Shown here in pieces: positions 6,947 through 13,701 of a stretch of DNA of 18,104 nt; positions within the stretch are counted from its first letter, which is position 1; each line of letters opens with the position of its first letter. The DNA lies in the NCBI RefSeq assembly GCF_020829685.1, contig NZ_JAIVFR010000015.1:1-18104 (forward strand), in the 5' to 3' direction. The position numbers and the translations under genes are program-made. Source of the DNA: Nostoc sp. CHAB 5715 (GTDB taxonomy: Bacteria > Cyanobacteriota > Cyanobacteriia > Cyanobacteriales > Nostocaceae). The notes under the pieces are model-generated. The model saw only the letters and a list, made by a program, of their open reading frames with translations. It ran no database searches and was not told where the DNA came from.

Positions 6947-7452
6947 TGTTTAATGACCTCCTGTTTTGGATCAAAGGTAATCAGCTTTAAACGATGATTT
7001 CTCAGTAAAAGTTTGCCGATGGGTTCTTCAAACAAATCCAGGACTTACGCAAAAATCGCCCAAAAGCTTAATTTATCGAACCGCCAAGACGCCAAGAACG
7101 CTAAGAATTCGTAGAGCGTGCGTAAGTCCTAAAATCATCAAAAACTCTGTTAGGCACTGCAAGATATAACATTCGCTCTGGCTCCAACTCAATTAATATA
7201 TCCTGATATAAAATATACTGACCTAACGCTTTTTCTAAATCATCAACATCTGATCTGCCGGAAAAACTTTTAATCTCAACTGCAATTTTTGATTCTGCCT
7301 TTTGCGCCGCTAACAGTTGTCTAGCACCTAAATCAACATACAAATCTTTTTTACCAAATAAATTTAAGAGTCAGTGGATCATGAGTAATTGTCCATTTGT
7401 CTTTAATTAAAGCATTTTTGACATTATTGTGATAGATGTCTCTAGCTGGCAT
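6928..7452 (-). pseudogene. xisH: xisH pseudogene, frameshifted and split by a small insertion
   Basis: The pieces of a full XisH are all present. The N-terminus from ATG 7452 reads MPARDIYHNNVKNALIKDK through THDPLTLKF. The middle reads LYVDLGARQLLAAQKAESK, EIKSFSGRSDVDDLEKALGQ and LYLAVPNRVFDD. The C-terminus reads LFEEPIGKLLLRNHRLKL through DPKQEVIKQW. Two lesions break it. A 4-bp ATTT duplication at about 7356-7363 shifts the frame near codon 32, where GGTAAAAAAGAT should follow AAATTT. A ~93-bp inverted-repeat element with AAATC flanks sits in the codons after DD. Removing 4 bp and 98 bp leaves 423 bp, an exact 140-codon frame plus stop, matching the usual XisH length. The stop at 6928-6930 overlaps xisI. 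Confidence 0.9.
7039..7131. mobile_element. MITE-like element inserted in xisH
   Basis: The inverted termini are AGGACTTACGCA (7040-7051) and TGCGTAAGTCCT (7119-7130). Direct repeats AAATC at 7034-7038 and 7132-7136 look like a 5-bp target duplication. Excising the element with one repeat restores the xisH frame. The GCGTAAGTCCT terminus is, from memory, frequent in Nostocales genomes. No coding capacity. Confidence 0.85.
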
Positions 7453-7522
7453 ACAGGTGTAGTGTTAGACTGATATTTCTATTTTAGGAAATCTCTGACT
7501 GCGCCTAGCATCTTCGTTAAAT

Positions 7523-7546
7523 GCCATGCGTAGGCGTAGACATGGC
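7523..7546. repeat. Interspersed GCGTAGGCGTAGACATGGC-type repeat with stem
   Basis: GCCATG and CATGGC form the ends of a short stem around GTAGGCGTAGA. It belongs to the same interspersed family as 8552-8570 and 12501-12527 (GTAGGCGTAGCCCGTCGTAG-type sequences). It lies in the 165-bp gap upstream of the oxidoreductase gene. Confidence 0.6.
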
Positions 7547-7617
7547 TACACTAGATTCATAACGAAAAATAAGCTGTCTGAGTTGTGTGAGTCAAACAGG
7601 GTAGCAGGAGGAATGCG

Positions 7618-8583
7618 ATGAAAGCAGTGGTTATTCGTCGGTATGGCGGCGCTGAAGTGTTGCAGTATGAAGATGTGGAGCAGCCGAAAATTGAGCCAAC
7701 GCAGTTACTTGTGAAAGTTCGTGCTAGTAGCGTTAATCCCATTGATTGGAAAATCCGCAAAGGGATGTTGAGTTTCATTACCGGCAGCAAATTTCCGAAG
7801 ATTTTGGGGTTTGATGTGGCGGGAGATGTGGTAGAGGTTGGCTCTGGTGTCACGCGCTTTAAACCAGGAGATGCTATTTATGGCAGTACTAGCTTCCCTG
7901 GAGGAGGTTACGCGGAGTTTGCAGCCATCCCAGAAAACTTGGCGGTGCTTAAACCAACGAATCTAAACTATGAAGAAGCTGCTGCTGTGCCTTTAGCAGC
8001 ACTCACGGCTCTGCAAGCGCTGCGAGATCAAGGAAATATTCAAACAGGACAAAATGTTTTAATTAATGGTGCTGCGGGCGGTGTAGGGACTTTTGCAGTG
8101 CAAATTGCTAAGGCTTTAGGCGCACAGGTAACGGGAGTTAGCAGTACTAAAAATTTAGATTTGGTGAAATCTTTGCGAGCAGACCGCGTGATTGATTATA
8201 CGCAGCAAGATTTTACCGAAGATACAGCACAGTATGACATTATCTTTGATGCAGTGGGTAAGCGATCGCTCTCCCAAACCAAAAAAGTCCTCAAACCCAA
8301 CGGAATTTACATCACCACGTTACCCAGCCCCGAAGTCTTGTTAGAGAGCGTCTTAACAGCGTTCCTTCCCGGTCAAAAAGCGAAATTTCTCTTTGAGAAA
8401 CCTAACGCTAAAGACTTGCTTTTTCTCAAAGAATTGATTGAAGCGGGTAACATTCGTGTGGTGATTGATCGCACATATCCCTTACAAGAACTTGCGGCGG
8501 CTCATGCTTATAGCGAAACAGGGCGTGCAGTGGGGAAAATTGCGTTGGCGCAGCCCGTCGTAGACATCGCGGTTTCTAGTTGA
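7618..8583 (+). CDS. Zinc-free MDR oxidoreductase (quinone oxidoreductase / NAD(P)-dependent alcohol dehydrogenase-like)
   Basis: This 321-aa member of the medium-chain dehydrogenase/reductase superfamily probably reduces quinones or activated alkenes with NAD(P)H; the substrate is unknown. An N-terminal GroES-like domain (residues 1-125) contains SSVNPIDWKIRKG and ILGFDVAGDVVEVGSGV, where GFD replaces the GHE of zinc-dependent members and zinc ligands are lacking. The Rossmann motif is INGAAGGVGTFAVQIAKALG (about 149-168). DIIFDAVGK and the C-terminal GRAVGKIAL are also typical. The start is fixed by AGGAGG at 7606-7611, 6 bases before the ATG; an out-of-frame ATG at 7613 is ignored. The last 10 or so residues (QPVVDIAVSS) are encoded by an interspersed repeat (8552-8570), which suggests the natural C-terminus was modified. 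Confidence 0.93.
   Translation: MKAVVIRRYGGAEVLQYEDVEQPKIEPTQLLVKVRASSVNPIDWKIRKGMLSFITGSKFPKILGFDVAGDVVEVGSGVTRFKPGDAIYGSTSFPGGGYAEFAAIPENLAVLKPTNLNYEEAAAVPLAALTALQALRDQGNIQTGQNVLINGAAGGVGTFAVQIAKALGAQVTGVSSTKNLDLVKSLRADRVIDYTQQDFTEDTAQYDIIFDAVGKRSLSQTKKVLKPNGIYITTLPSPEVLLESVLTAFLPGQKAKFLFEKPNAKDLLFLKELIEAGNIRVVIDRTYPLQELAAAHAYSETGRAVGKIALAQPVVDIAVSS
8552..8570. repeat. Interspersed repeat at the 3' end of the oxidoreductase gene
   Basis: AGCCCGTCGTAGACATCGC is identical to 12509-12527 and related to 7530-7545. It supplies the penultimate codons of the oxidoreductase. Confidence 0.8.
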
Positions 8584-8682
8584 TTGGAGGACAATAAGCC
8601 AAAAGCAGCACAGGTGACTCATTTTTGATTTTGGAGCATAAAATTGTTCTCGCGTTTAAACTCGCTTGCTCTGGGACTTTTT

Positions 8683-8781
8683 TAAATTTTGGATTTTAAA
8701 TTATTCAATCCCTTCGGGTTCAGCAGTCGCTCATGGGGGAAACCCCCAAGACCGCGCTGCTTCACCAAAATCCAAAATTTA
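8683..8781. mobile_element. Inverted-repeat element (MITE-like), 99 bp
   Basis: Perfect 15-bp inverted termini, TAAATTTTGGATTTT (8683-8697) and its complement (8767-8781), enclose a GGGGGAAACCCCC hairpin (8735-8747). It occupies the space between the convergent oxidoreductase and dehydrogenase genes and could act as a bidirectional terminator; that use is inference. Confidence 0.65.
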
Positions 8782-8805
8782 AGATATAAAATTTGTTGAG
8801 TAGTG

Positions 8806-10410
8806 CTACTTAACTTCTATAAACGATATTGAGTTATCTAAGTCAGCTCCAACAGATTTATAATCACCAGCACTAAACTCACGGCATCGACCACCAGTTT
8901 CATTTTGGCAGACACGTACCACTTTACCCGGTGGTACACTTAATGAGCTAATAGTGTCATTCCCAACAATATTTAAGTCACCTTTGTTAGCTTGGTACAC
9001 TCCTGGACTTGTAGGAAAAGATTGGGAAACTCCAGCCAAATTAGGATCTCTGTAGACCTTAACCTGTGCTGGCGGCGTGTAGGAAAGCTTGTAGATGGCG
9101 TCGCCCTTGTCATCCGAAATTAATAAATTACCTTGCTGATCGACTGCCACATCCACCGGTCGCCCCCAGACTTCTTGCGTTGTTGGAACTAGCCAACCGC
9201 TGACTAAATCTATCTCCTCCCCTGGAGTCTTTGTCGTACTGTTCCAGGGAAAGTAAGCTATTCTATAGCCCGTTTTCTTTTGCCGATTCCATGAACCATG
9301 TAGCCCCGTCACTGCCCCACTTGAGTACAGGCTGGGAAACCTGGTATTTTGTAAGAATGTTAGTCCCAAGGGAGCAGAATGGGCTTGAATACCCTTGTTA
9401 ATCCTGTCCATTGCATTGCAATTAACACTTCCATCACGATTGAACTCATAGTCGCGGTCAAATGGCATATTGTTGAGGCCAGTTGACGTGTCAGGATTGG
9501 GGTTGCAGAATGGCCAACCGTAGTTACCGCCATCTCGGACTTTCGTGAACTCCTCTGGCGGGTGGTTGTCTACGTAAGAGGGGATAACCTTACCGTAATT
9601 GCCAGTACTATCGTTGAAGGGATAGGCGATCTGATCTCGATTATTAACAACTACCCAAAGGTCATTTGTGCCAGGTAAGAATGCTAATCCTTCGGCATTA
9701 CGTAAACCTTGGGCAAAAAGCCGCTGATTGGTTCCATTAGCGTTGTATTGGTAAATCGCACCACGTTTTGGGGTACTCACAGTATCTTCCTTGCAGGCAT
9801 TGCACGTAGAGGCAATCGACACGTACAGTTTGTGGTTGGAATCAAGGGCGATATTTTTTAGCTCGTGACCATAAGAGCCTTTGAGTTCTGAGGTGCTGCT
9901 GTCTGGTAAACCAGTCACAACGATTTGGCGATTTTTTGCGATTATATCTCCAGATTTGTAGATGAAGCGGTTAATTTGATGAGTCTCAGAGATATAAACG
10001 TATGTGGTGTTGTCAATCTTATGAAACACAATGTCGTGTGGTCTGCGTAGACCCGTCACGAAGTCAGAAATAATTGGGTCTTTGCTGCCATTTGGCCGGA
10101 CAATTAATACTTTACCCGTACTCGGCTGTGATACTAGAAGATCCCCATTGGGAGCAACTGCCATAAAGCGAGCTTTTTTAATGCGAGCATAAACAGAGAC
10201 AGAGAAATTGGGCGGCACTTTCAAGTAACGGTTAGTATTAAAGGGATCATCGGTCATTGTACTAGGCACTTTCAGCTTAGTTTGAACAGACGCAGCTGGC
10301 GGGATGCCCAACGCTGTCGTGGTAAGAATCTCTAAGGACATCAGACTCAGTAGCGATGTGGATAGTATGCCTCTAAGCATCTGTGTTGGTTTTAAAGCAA
10401 ATGCAAACAT
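8806..10410 (-). CDS. Exported glucose/sorbosone dehydrogenase-type beta-propeller with C-terminal beta-gamma-crystallin-like domain
   Basis: This protein of about 534 aa begins with a hydrophobic stretch resembling a signal peptide (MLRGILSTSLLSLMSLEIL, ending near ALG). The mature part resembles PQQ-dependent sugar dehydrogenases of the glucose/sorbosone dehydrogenase fold: VYARIKKARFMAVAPNGDLL, GLRRPHDIVF, YGHELKNIALD, GLRNAEGLAFLPGTNDLWVV, GGNYGWPFCNP, HSAPLGLTFL, LHGSWNRQKKTGYRI, WGRPVDVAVDQQGNLLISDD. PQQ and a sugar substrate are inferred from the family only. The last ~85 residues, from VKVYRDPNLAG, look like two Greek-key beta-gamma-crystallin motifs with Ca-binding-type NDTISS and DNSIS signatures and two cysteines. 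I choose the ATG at 10410 with GAAG 6 bases upstream; a GTG at 10422 is possible. Likely periplasmic or secreted. Confidence 0.88.
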   Translation of the reverse strand: MFAFALKPTQMLRGILSTSLLSLMSLEILTTTALGIPPAASVQTKLKVPSTMTDDPFNTNRYLKVPPNFSVSVYARIKKARFMAVAPNGDLLVSQPSTGKVLIVRPNGSKDPIISDFVTGLRRPHDIVFHKIDNTTYVYISETHQINRFIYKSGDIIAKNRQIVVTGLPDSSTSELKGSYGHELKNIALDSNHKLYVSIASTCNACKEDTVSTPKRGAIYQYNANGTNQRLFAQGLRNAEGLAFLPGTNDLWVVVNNRDQIAYPFNDSTGNYGKVIPSYVDNHPPEEFTKVRDGGNYGWPFCNPNPDTSTGLNNMPFDRDYEFNRDGSVNCNAMDRINKGIQAHSAPLGLTFLQNTRFPSLYSSGAVTGLHGSWNRQKKTGYRIAYFPWNSTTKTPGEEIDLVSGWLVPTTQEVWGRPVDVAVDQQGNLLISDDKGDAIYKLSYTPPAQVKVYRDPNLAGVSQSFPTSPGVYQANKGDLNIVGNDTISSLSVPPGKVVRVCQNETGGRCREFSAGDYKSVGADLDNSISFIEVK

Positions 10411-10601
10411 TTTGAACTTCACTCTAGCGGTGTACTAATTTATATTGCAGGGAACTCTTAGCTAGCTGATTCTACCCAGAGTTTGAACAAAGCTAACTCA
10501 GAGGTACTAGTTTTTTAAAATACTTAAAATATCTTTATGTACATTTATTTTTTTTTACTCATCAAAAAATAAGTGAACCGAGAGCTACAAACAAAGGCAG
10601 A

Positions 10602-10691
10602 GCGATCGCTCTTTCCAACCAAAAAGAGAATGACCCAGATGAGCAAGTGCGGGAATTTGCTCACAAGAAGTTAAAGCAGTGGAAAGGGTAA
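10602..10691 (+). pseudogene. Possible C-terminal remnant of a lost gene
   Basis: The reading ends QKENDPDEQVREFAHKKLKQ plus WKG and a stop at 10689-10691. This charged, helical tail resembles the end of a HEAT-type or similar protein. There is no start codon or domain upstream, where the DNA is AT-rich. It sits 15 bp before hicA and may be what remains of the gene that preceded the toxin-antitoxin pair. The assignment is weak. Confidence 0.35.
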
Positions 10692-10706
10692 ATGTAAGCT
10701 GAGTAT

Positions 10707-10931
10707 ATGCCCAAGAAAATTAGAGAACTTAAAAGCTTGTTGTTGCAAGCAGGGTTTACTTATAAACCTGCAAAGGGTAGCCACAGTAAATGGATGCATC
10801 CGCAATTGCCTAAAGCTATCATTATTGCTGGCAAAGATGGTAGCGATGCCAAACCTTATTTAGAAAAGCAAGTTAATGAAGCACTAGAAGAACTAAATAA
10901 AATTAAAGAAGACGAGGAGACAGAAGAATGA
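10707..10931 (+). CDS. hicA: HicA-family mRNA interferase toxin, copy 1
   Basis: This 74-aa protein has the HicA double-stranded-RNA-binding-like fold pattern: KIRELKSLLLQAGFTY, then the catalytic-type GSHSKW with His26, then HPQLPKAIIIAGKDGSDAKP. HicA toxins cleave mRNA and are neutralised by HicB. The ATG at 10707 is followed four codons later by the conserved KIRELK start. The stop overlaps the hicB start by 4 bases (ATGA), giving one transcription and translation unit. The acidic tail (KEDEETEE) is unusual for a usually basic toxin. It is a diverged tandem duplicate of 11206-11433. Confidence 0.92.
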   Translation: MPKKIRELKSLLLQAGFTYKPAKGSHSKWMHPQLPKAIIIAGKDGSDAKPYLEKQVNEALEELNKIKEDEETEE

Positions 10932-11152
10932 AATATACAATCGTGATTCAATGGTCAGAAGAAAACCAATGTTATGTGGTTTTGTTGCCTGAGTTTACTT
11001 ATATAATGCAGCCTTGCACTCATGGAGAGACTTACGAAGAAGCTCTGAAAAATGCTCAAGAAGTTTTAGAAATGCTGATTGAATCATCTTTGGCTGACGG
11101 TGAAACTCTACCAGAGCCTAAGACACTAGGAAAATCCTTGGAAGTCGCATAA
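10928..11152 (+). CDS. hicB: HicB-family antitoxin, copy 1
   Basis: This 74-aa antitoxin has the partial RNase H-like HicB fold: YTIVIQWSEENQCYVVLLPE, HGETYEEALKNAQEVLEMLI, and DGETLPEPKTLGK. It would bind and block HicA. It is the short type with no visible C-terminal helix-turn-helix or ribbon-helix-helix, so autoregulation by this protein alone is doubtful. Its 3' half (11024-11118) is 94/95 bp identical to the same part of copy 2, far closer than the rest of the pair. Confidence 0.92.
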   Translation: MKYTIVIQWSEENQCYVVLLPEFTYIMQPCTHGETYEEALKNAQEVLEMLIESSLADGETLPEPKTLGKSLEVA

Positions 11153-11205
11153 ATAAACAAAGACAGTAGTGGTAAATCAGGGGAGTGAAAATGTAAACAG
11201 AGGCT

Positions 11206-11433
11206 ATGCCCAAGAAAATCAGAGAACTCAAAAGCTTATTGCTGCAAGCAGGATTTATCTACCGTCCTGGTAAAGGTAGCCACACTAATTGGTATCATCC
11301 TCTTTTACCTGGGAGAGTTACTATATCAGGTAAAGATGGAAGTGATGCTAAACCTTACCAAGAAAAAGATGTTAATAATGCACTTCAAAGATTAGAAGAA
11401 ATTAAAAATGCTCAAGAGGAAGAAAAAGAATGA
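11206..11433 (+). CDS. hicA: HicA-family mRNA interferase toxin, copy 2
   Basis: This 75-aa paralogue of copy 1 also has its catalytic-type His26, in GSHTNW, followed by KDGSDAKPYQEKDV. The first 17 residues are identical to copy 1 except one, then the proteins diverge (YRPGKGSHTNWYHPLLPGRV). The upstream sequence also resembles that of copy 1, with a shared GTGAAAATGTAA/GGGTAAATGTAAG-like stretch ahead of CTATGCCCAAGAAAAT. The 4-base overlap with its hicB is kept, so the whole toxin-antitoxin unit was duplicated, not one gene. Confidence 0.92.
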   Translation: MPKKIRELKSLLLQAGFIYRPGKGSHTNWYHPLLPGRVTISGKDGSDAKPYQEKDVNNALQRLEEIKNAQEEEKE

Positions 11434-11657
11434 ATTATCACTACACAATAATTATTCAGTGGTCTGATGAAGATGAGTGTTTTGTTGTCAGTCTTCCTGA
11501 ATGGGGAGAGTTTTGTCACACTCACGGAGAGACTTATGAAGAAGCTCTGAAAAATGCTCAAGAAGTTTTAGAAATGCTGATTGAATCATCTTTGGCTGAC
11601 GGTGAAACTCTACCAGAGCCAAAAACATTAGGAAAGTCTTTAAAAGTGGCGTTGTAA
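11430..11657 (+). CDS. hicB: HicB-family antitoxin, copy 2
   Basis: This 75-aa HicB reads YHYTIIIQWSDEDECFVVSL, then EWGEFCHTHGETYEEALKN and the same NAQEVLEMLIESSLADGETL segment as copy 1. The N-terminal half differs at many positions and in length from copy 1 (WGEFCHT against TYIMQPCT), while the C-terminal half is nearly identical at DNA level. It presumably neutralises the adjacent HicA2. Cross-neutralisation of HicA1 is possible given the shared half, but that is inference. Confidence 0.92.
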   Translation: MNYHYTIIIQWSDEDECFVVSLPEWGEFCHTHGETYEEALKNAQEVLEMLIESSLADGETLPEPKTLGKSLKVAL

Positions 11658-11689
11658 ATCAGTAAAATTAAATAAAAAGAGGTAATCTC

Positions 11690-11944
11690 ATGACTACATC
11701 TATAAATACAGCCAAAGTCTACGATGAAATTATAGAGTTTATTGCTGCTGGCACCACTCCCCAAAGCGTTATCGATTTCAAACTCTCGGATGCAGCCAAC
11801 GACCGTTTAGAGGATCTCGTTTACCGCGCAAAAACTGAGGGTCTTACAGGAAGTGACCAGCGAGAGTTAGATTATTTCCTCACGCTAGAGCATATTATGA
11901 GGTTAGCAAAAGCAAAAGCTCGTCAGTACATCAGCACGGAGTAA
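11690..11944 (+). CDS. Small helical protein found upstream of HNH endonuclease, function unknown
   Basis: This 84-aa soluble, probably all-helical protein contains TPQSVIDFKLSDAANDRLED, then LVYRAKTEGLTGSDQRELDY and FLTLEHIMRLAKAKARQYI. I recognise the pattern as a conserved cyanobacterial small protein that commonly precedes an HNH endonuclease gene, as it does here with 9 bp between them. GAGGTAA 7 bases before the ATG supports the start. The pairing suggests a two-gene module, possibly toxin-antitoxin-like or restriction-like, but no activity is known to me. This copy is intact while its HNH partner is interrupted. Confidence 0.82.
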   Translation: MTTSINTAKVYDEIIEFIAAGTTPQSVIDFKLSDAANDRLEDLVYRAKTEGLTGSDQRELDYFLTLEHIMRLAKAKARQYISTE

Positions 11945-11953
11945 GTATTCAAA

Positions 11954-12488
11954 ATGTCTCGTCCATATATTAATGTAGAACTGCGGCGTTTAGTTGCTGA
12001 TCGCGCTGGCTATCTATGCGAGTATTGTTTATATCCAGAAGTAAATGGCTTACAGCGCTTTTCAAGTAATTGAACTACACCACTCCCTACTCCCCACTCC
12101 CCACTCCCCGTCTCATCTGTGGTCTAAATACCTGAAAAATGCTGTAAGCTGTCAAGTTGACCATATCATCAGTGTCAAACACGGCGGTGCTACAACACCA
12201 GATAATCTCTGTTATGCCTGTATCTTCTGTAACCTCCAAAAAGGGACGGATTTGGGGTCAATTAATTGGCAAACTGGCGAACTTGTGCGGTTTTTTAACC
12301 CACGCAGAGACTTTTGGGGTGAGCATTTTCGACTAGATGAGGCTGTAATTGTGCATCAAACAGACATCGGTGAAGTTACCGCACGTATCCTAGATTTTAA
12401 CGGCGATGAAAGGCTTGTAGAGCGACAAGCTTTGATCGCATCTGGTCAGCATCCCTCAGCATCGGCGCTAAAACAGATAAATAAATAG
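11954..12488 (+). pseudogene. HNH endonuclease gene split by a ~94-bp element
   Basis: From ATG 11954 the frame reads MSRPYINVELRRLVADRAGY, LCEYCLYPEV, then runs into an inserted element and stops at 12071-12073. Past the element, in another frame, the HNH protein continues: SCQVDHIISVKHGG, TTPDNLCYACIFCNLQKGTD, GSINWQTGELVRFFNPRRDF, to KQINK and a stop. The zinc-binding pairs CEYC and CIFC and the DHIIS histidine are the HNH core. Deleting 94 bp between the two TA dinucleotides leaves 441 bp, an uninterrupted ~146-aa HNH protein of normal family size. The second half could still start at ATG 12045, but that product would lack the first Cys pair and carry an element-encoded leader. Confidence 0.92.
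12051..12146. mobile_element. Heptamer-carrying MITE-like element, family 1, copy 1 (in HNH gene)
   Basis: TA dinucleotides bound the element at 12051-12052 and 12145-12146. Imperfect inverted termini: CAGCGCTTTTCAAGTA against the complement of TACCTGAAAAATGCTG. The interior carries an array of ACTCCCT/ACTCCCC heptamers (about 12082-12109). A second copy in the opposite orientation lies at 17926-18035, near identical but with two more heptamers. Confidence 0.9.
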
Positions 12489-12704
12489 GTTATGATGTGC
12501 GTAGGCGTAGCCCGTCGTAGACATCGCTTGAAGAATTGTTTGGGATAATCAATTAGCTAGTTGTATTGCGGTGCGTTACGCAACGCTTTCACACCCTACT
12601 AAACTAAAAATTATCAGAAAATGTGCGATCGCTCTTACTAATGGGAATTATATACTTAGCAACTATTGCTACTTCACCATTAGAACTCCCAAGGTAAATA
12701 TACA
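12489..12704. repeat. Non-coding gap with interspersed repeats
   Basis: It contains GTAGGCGTAGCCCGTCGTAG onward (12501-12527), sharing 19 bp exactly with the end of the oxidoreductase gene, and a GGTGCGTTACGCAACGC palindromic sequence (around 12570-12586) typical of cyanobacterial intergenic repeats. I see no gene in it. Confidence 0.6.
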
Positions 12705-13181
12705 ATGTCCTATCAAAATATTGCAGCCGCCCTTTCGCCACAAGATATCCAAGAAATCAAAGCTGCGTTACAAAAAATCCAACAAAAGATGCCCTTTTTA
12801 GTCACTCTCAGCACTGAAGAACGGCGCAAGTTGGTAAAAATGGGCGATAAAAGCCTAGCGTTTGTAAACAATAGCGTCACTGCTGCTCAGTCTAACCGCG
12901 AAATTCTTCCAGCCACTTTTGAGGTTGAAGAACTTGTTCGAGATTATCAATTAGCCACTGCGCTCACCGAAGTTTTGATTTCAATGCAGCAACTCGCCGA
13001 ACAGGTAGATGATACTCTAATGGCAGTCGGTAGTGAAGCTATGACTAGCAGTTTAACAGTTTATGACTACGTAAAGACTGCATCGAAAAAGACTCCAGGC
13101 TTAAAAACTGTCGCTGAACAGTTAGGCGAACGTTTTAAGGCTATCAAAGGTAGACCGACTAAAGCTGCATCTGGTTCTTGA
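12705..13181 (+). CDS. Conserved hypothetical protein, 158 aa
   Basis: I do not recognise a characterised family. The protein is soluble and almost entirely alpha-helical in appearance. It reads SPQDIQEIKAALQKIQQKMP, then LSTEERRKLVKMGDKSLAFV, then ELVRDYQLATALTEVLISMQ, with a basic C-terminus (GERFKAIKGRPTKAASGS). Composition and codon use fit a real gene, and I have an impression of a conserved cyanobacterial family that includes the phrase LSxEERRKLxKMGDKS. No signal peptide or membrane segment. AAGG lies about 10 bases before the ATG. The stop is 3 bp before a 21-bp tandem array, so its transcript would run into that array. Confidence 0.8.
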   Translation: MSYQNIAAALSPQDIQEIKAALQKIQQKMPFLVTLSTEERRKLVKMGDKSLAFVNNSVTAAQSNREILPATFEVEELVRDYQLATALTEVLISMQQLAEQVDDTLMAVGSEAMTSSLTVYDYVKTASKKTPGLKTVAEQLGERFKAIKGRPTKAASGS

Positions 13182-13184
13182 GTC

Positions 13185-13436
13185 TTTGATACTCATTAAT
13201 GAGCCTTTGAACTCCATTAATGAGCCTTTGAACTCCATTAATGAGTCTTTGAACTCCATTAATGAGTCTTTGATACTCATTAATGAGTCTTTGATACTCA
13301 TTAATGAGTCTTTGATACTCATTAATGAGCCTTTGAACTCCATTAATAAGCCTTTGGACTTCATTAATAAGCCTTTGATACTTATTAATGAGTCTTGGAA
13401 CTCCATTAATGAACCTTTGGACTCCATTAATGAGCC
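13185..13436. repeat. Tandem array of a 21-bp repeat with palindromic cores, 12 units
   Basis: Twelve contiguous 21-bp units of the type TTTGATACTCATTAATGAGTC or TTTGAACTCCATTAATGAGC fill this stretch exactly. In the first type ACTCATTAATGAGT is a perfect 14-bp palindrome. Units alternate in blocks: one palindromic, three AACTCC-type, three palindromic, then five degenerate. Long open frames on the minus strand (RLINEYQ and RLINGVQ heptapeptides) and one on the plus strand follow from the 7-codon period and are not called as genes. Confidence 0.95.
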
Positions 13437-13615
13437 TAAAAATTATCAAGCCAAGTTTGAATTCTGTGGTTGGGTTTTGCTGATAAACCATAGCAAATTT
13501 CTTCCTTAATCGCAGCAACTAATTTGTCCTGCTTGAAGATTAATTGAGGTTCTGATGCAATAGCATCAATTACCTCTGGCAGTTTTTGTTGTGCTTCGTC
13601 AAGTTTCCAGTTCAT
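13436..13615 (-). CDS. Phd/YefM-like antitoxin, short and probably C-terminally altered
   Basis: A 59-aa frame from ATG 13613-13615 begins MNWKLDEAQQKLPEVIDAIA and continues SEPQLIFKQDKLVAAI. This matches the N-terminal DNA-binding half of Phd/YefM antitoxins (WKLEEAQQxxxxLVExAxxEPQLIxRxDRLVAAV). After VAAI the sequence (KEEICYGLSAKPNHRIQTWL) no longer resembles the family, so it may be a truncation or frameshift. Its stop codon falls on the boundary of the 21-bp array. No PIN, Doc or RelE toxin gene is adjacent, so it is an orphan or relic. Confidence 0.6.
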   Translation of the reverse strand: MNWKLDEAQQKLPEVIDAIASEPQLIFKQDKLVAAIKEEICYGLSAKPNHRIQTWLDNF

Positions 13616-13701
13616 TGGTTTTATGAATTAGACGACTAATTATAACTCTTCTGCATAGTCATCGAGGCGATCGCACTAATGAAAATATAATTTACCTCTA
13701 G

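Noticed and set aside
13122..13518. Long open frames of heptapeptide repeats (INEYQRL, INGVQRL, SINEPLN) on both strands
   Set aside because: They arise automatically because the 21-bp repeat is a multiple of three; no consistent start, no domain, and several frames are open at once.
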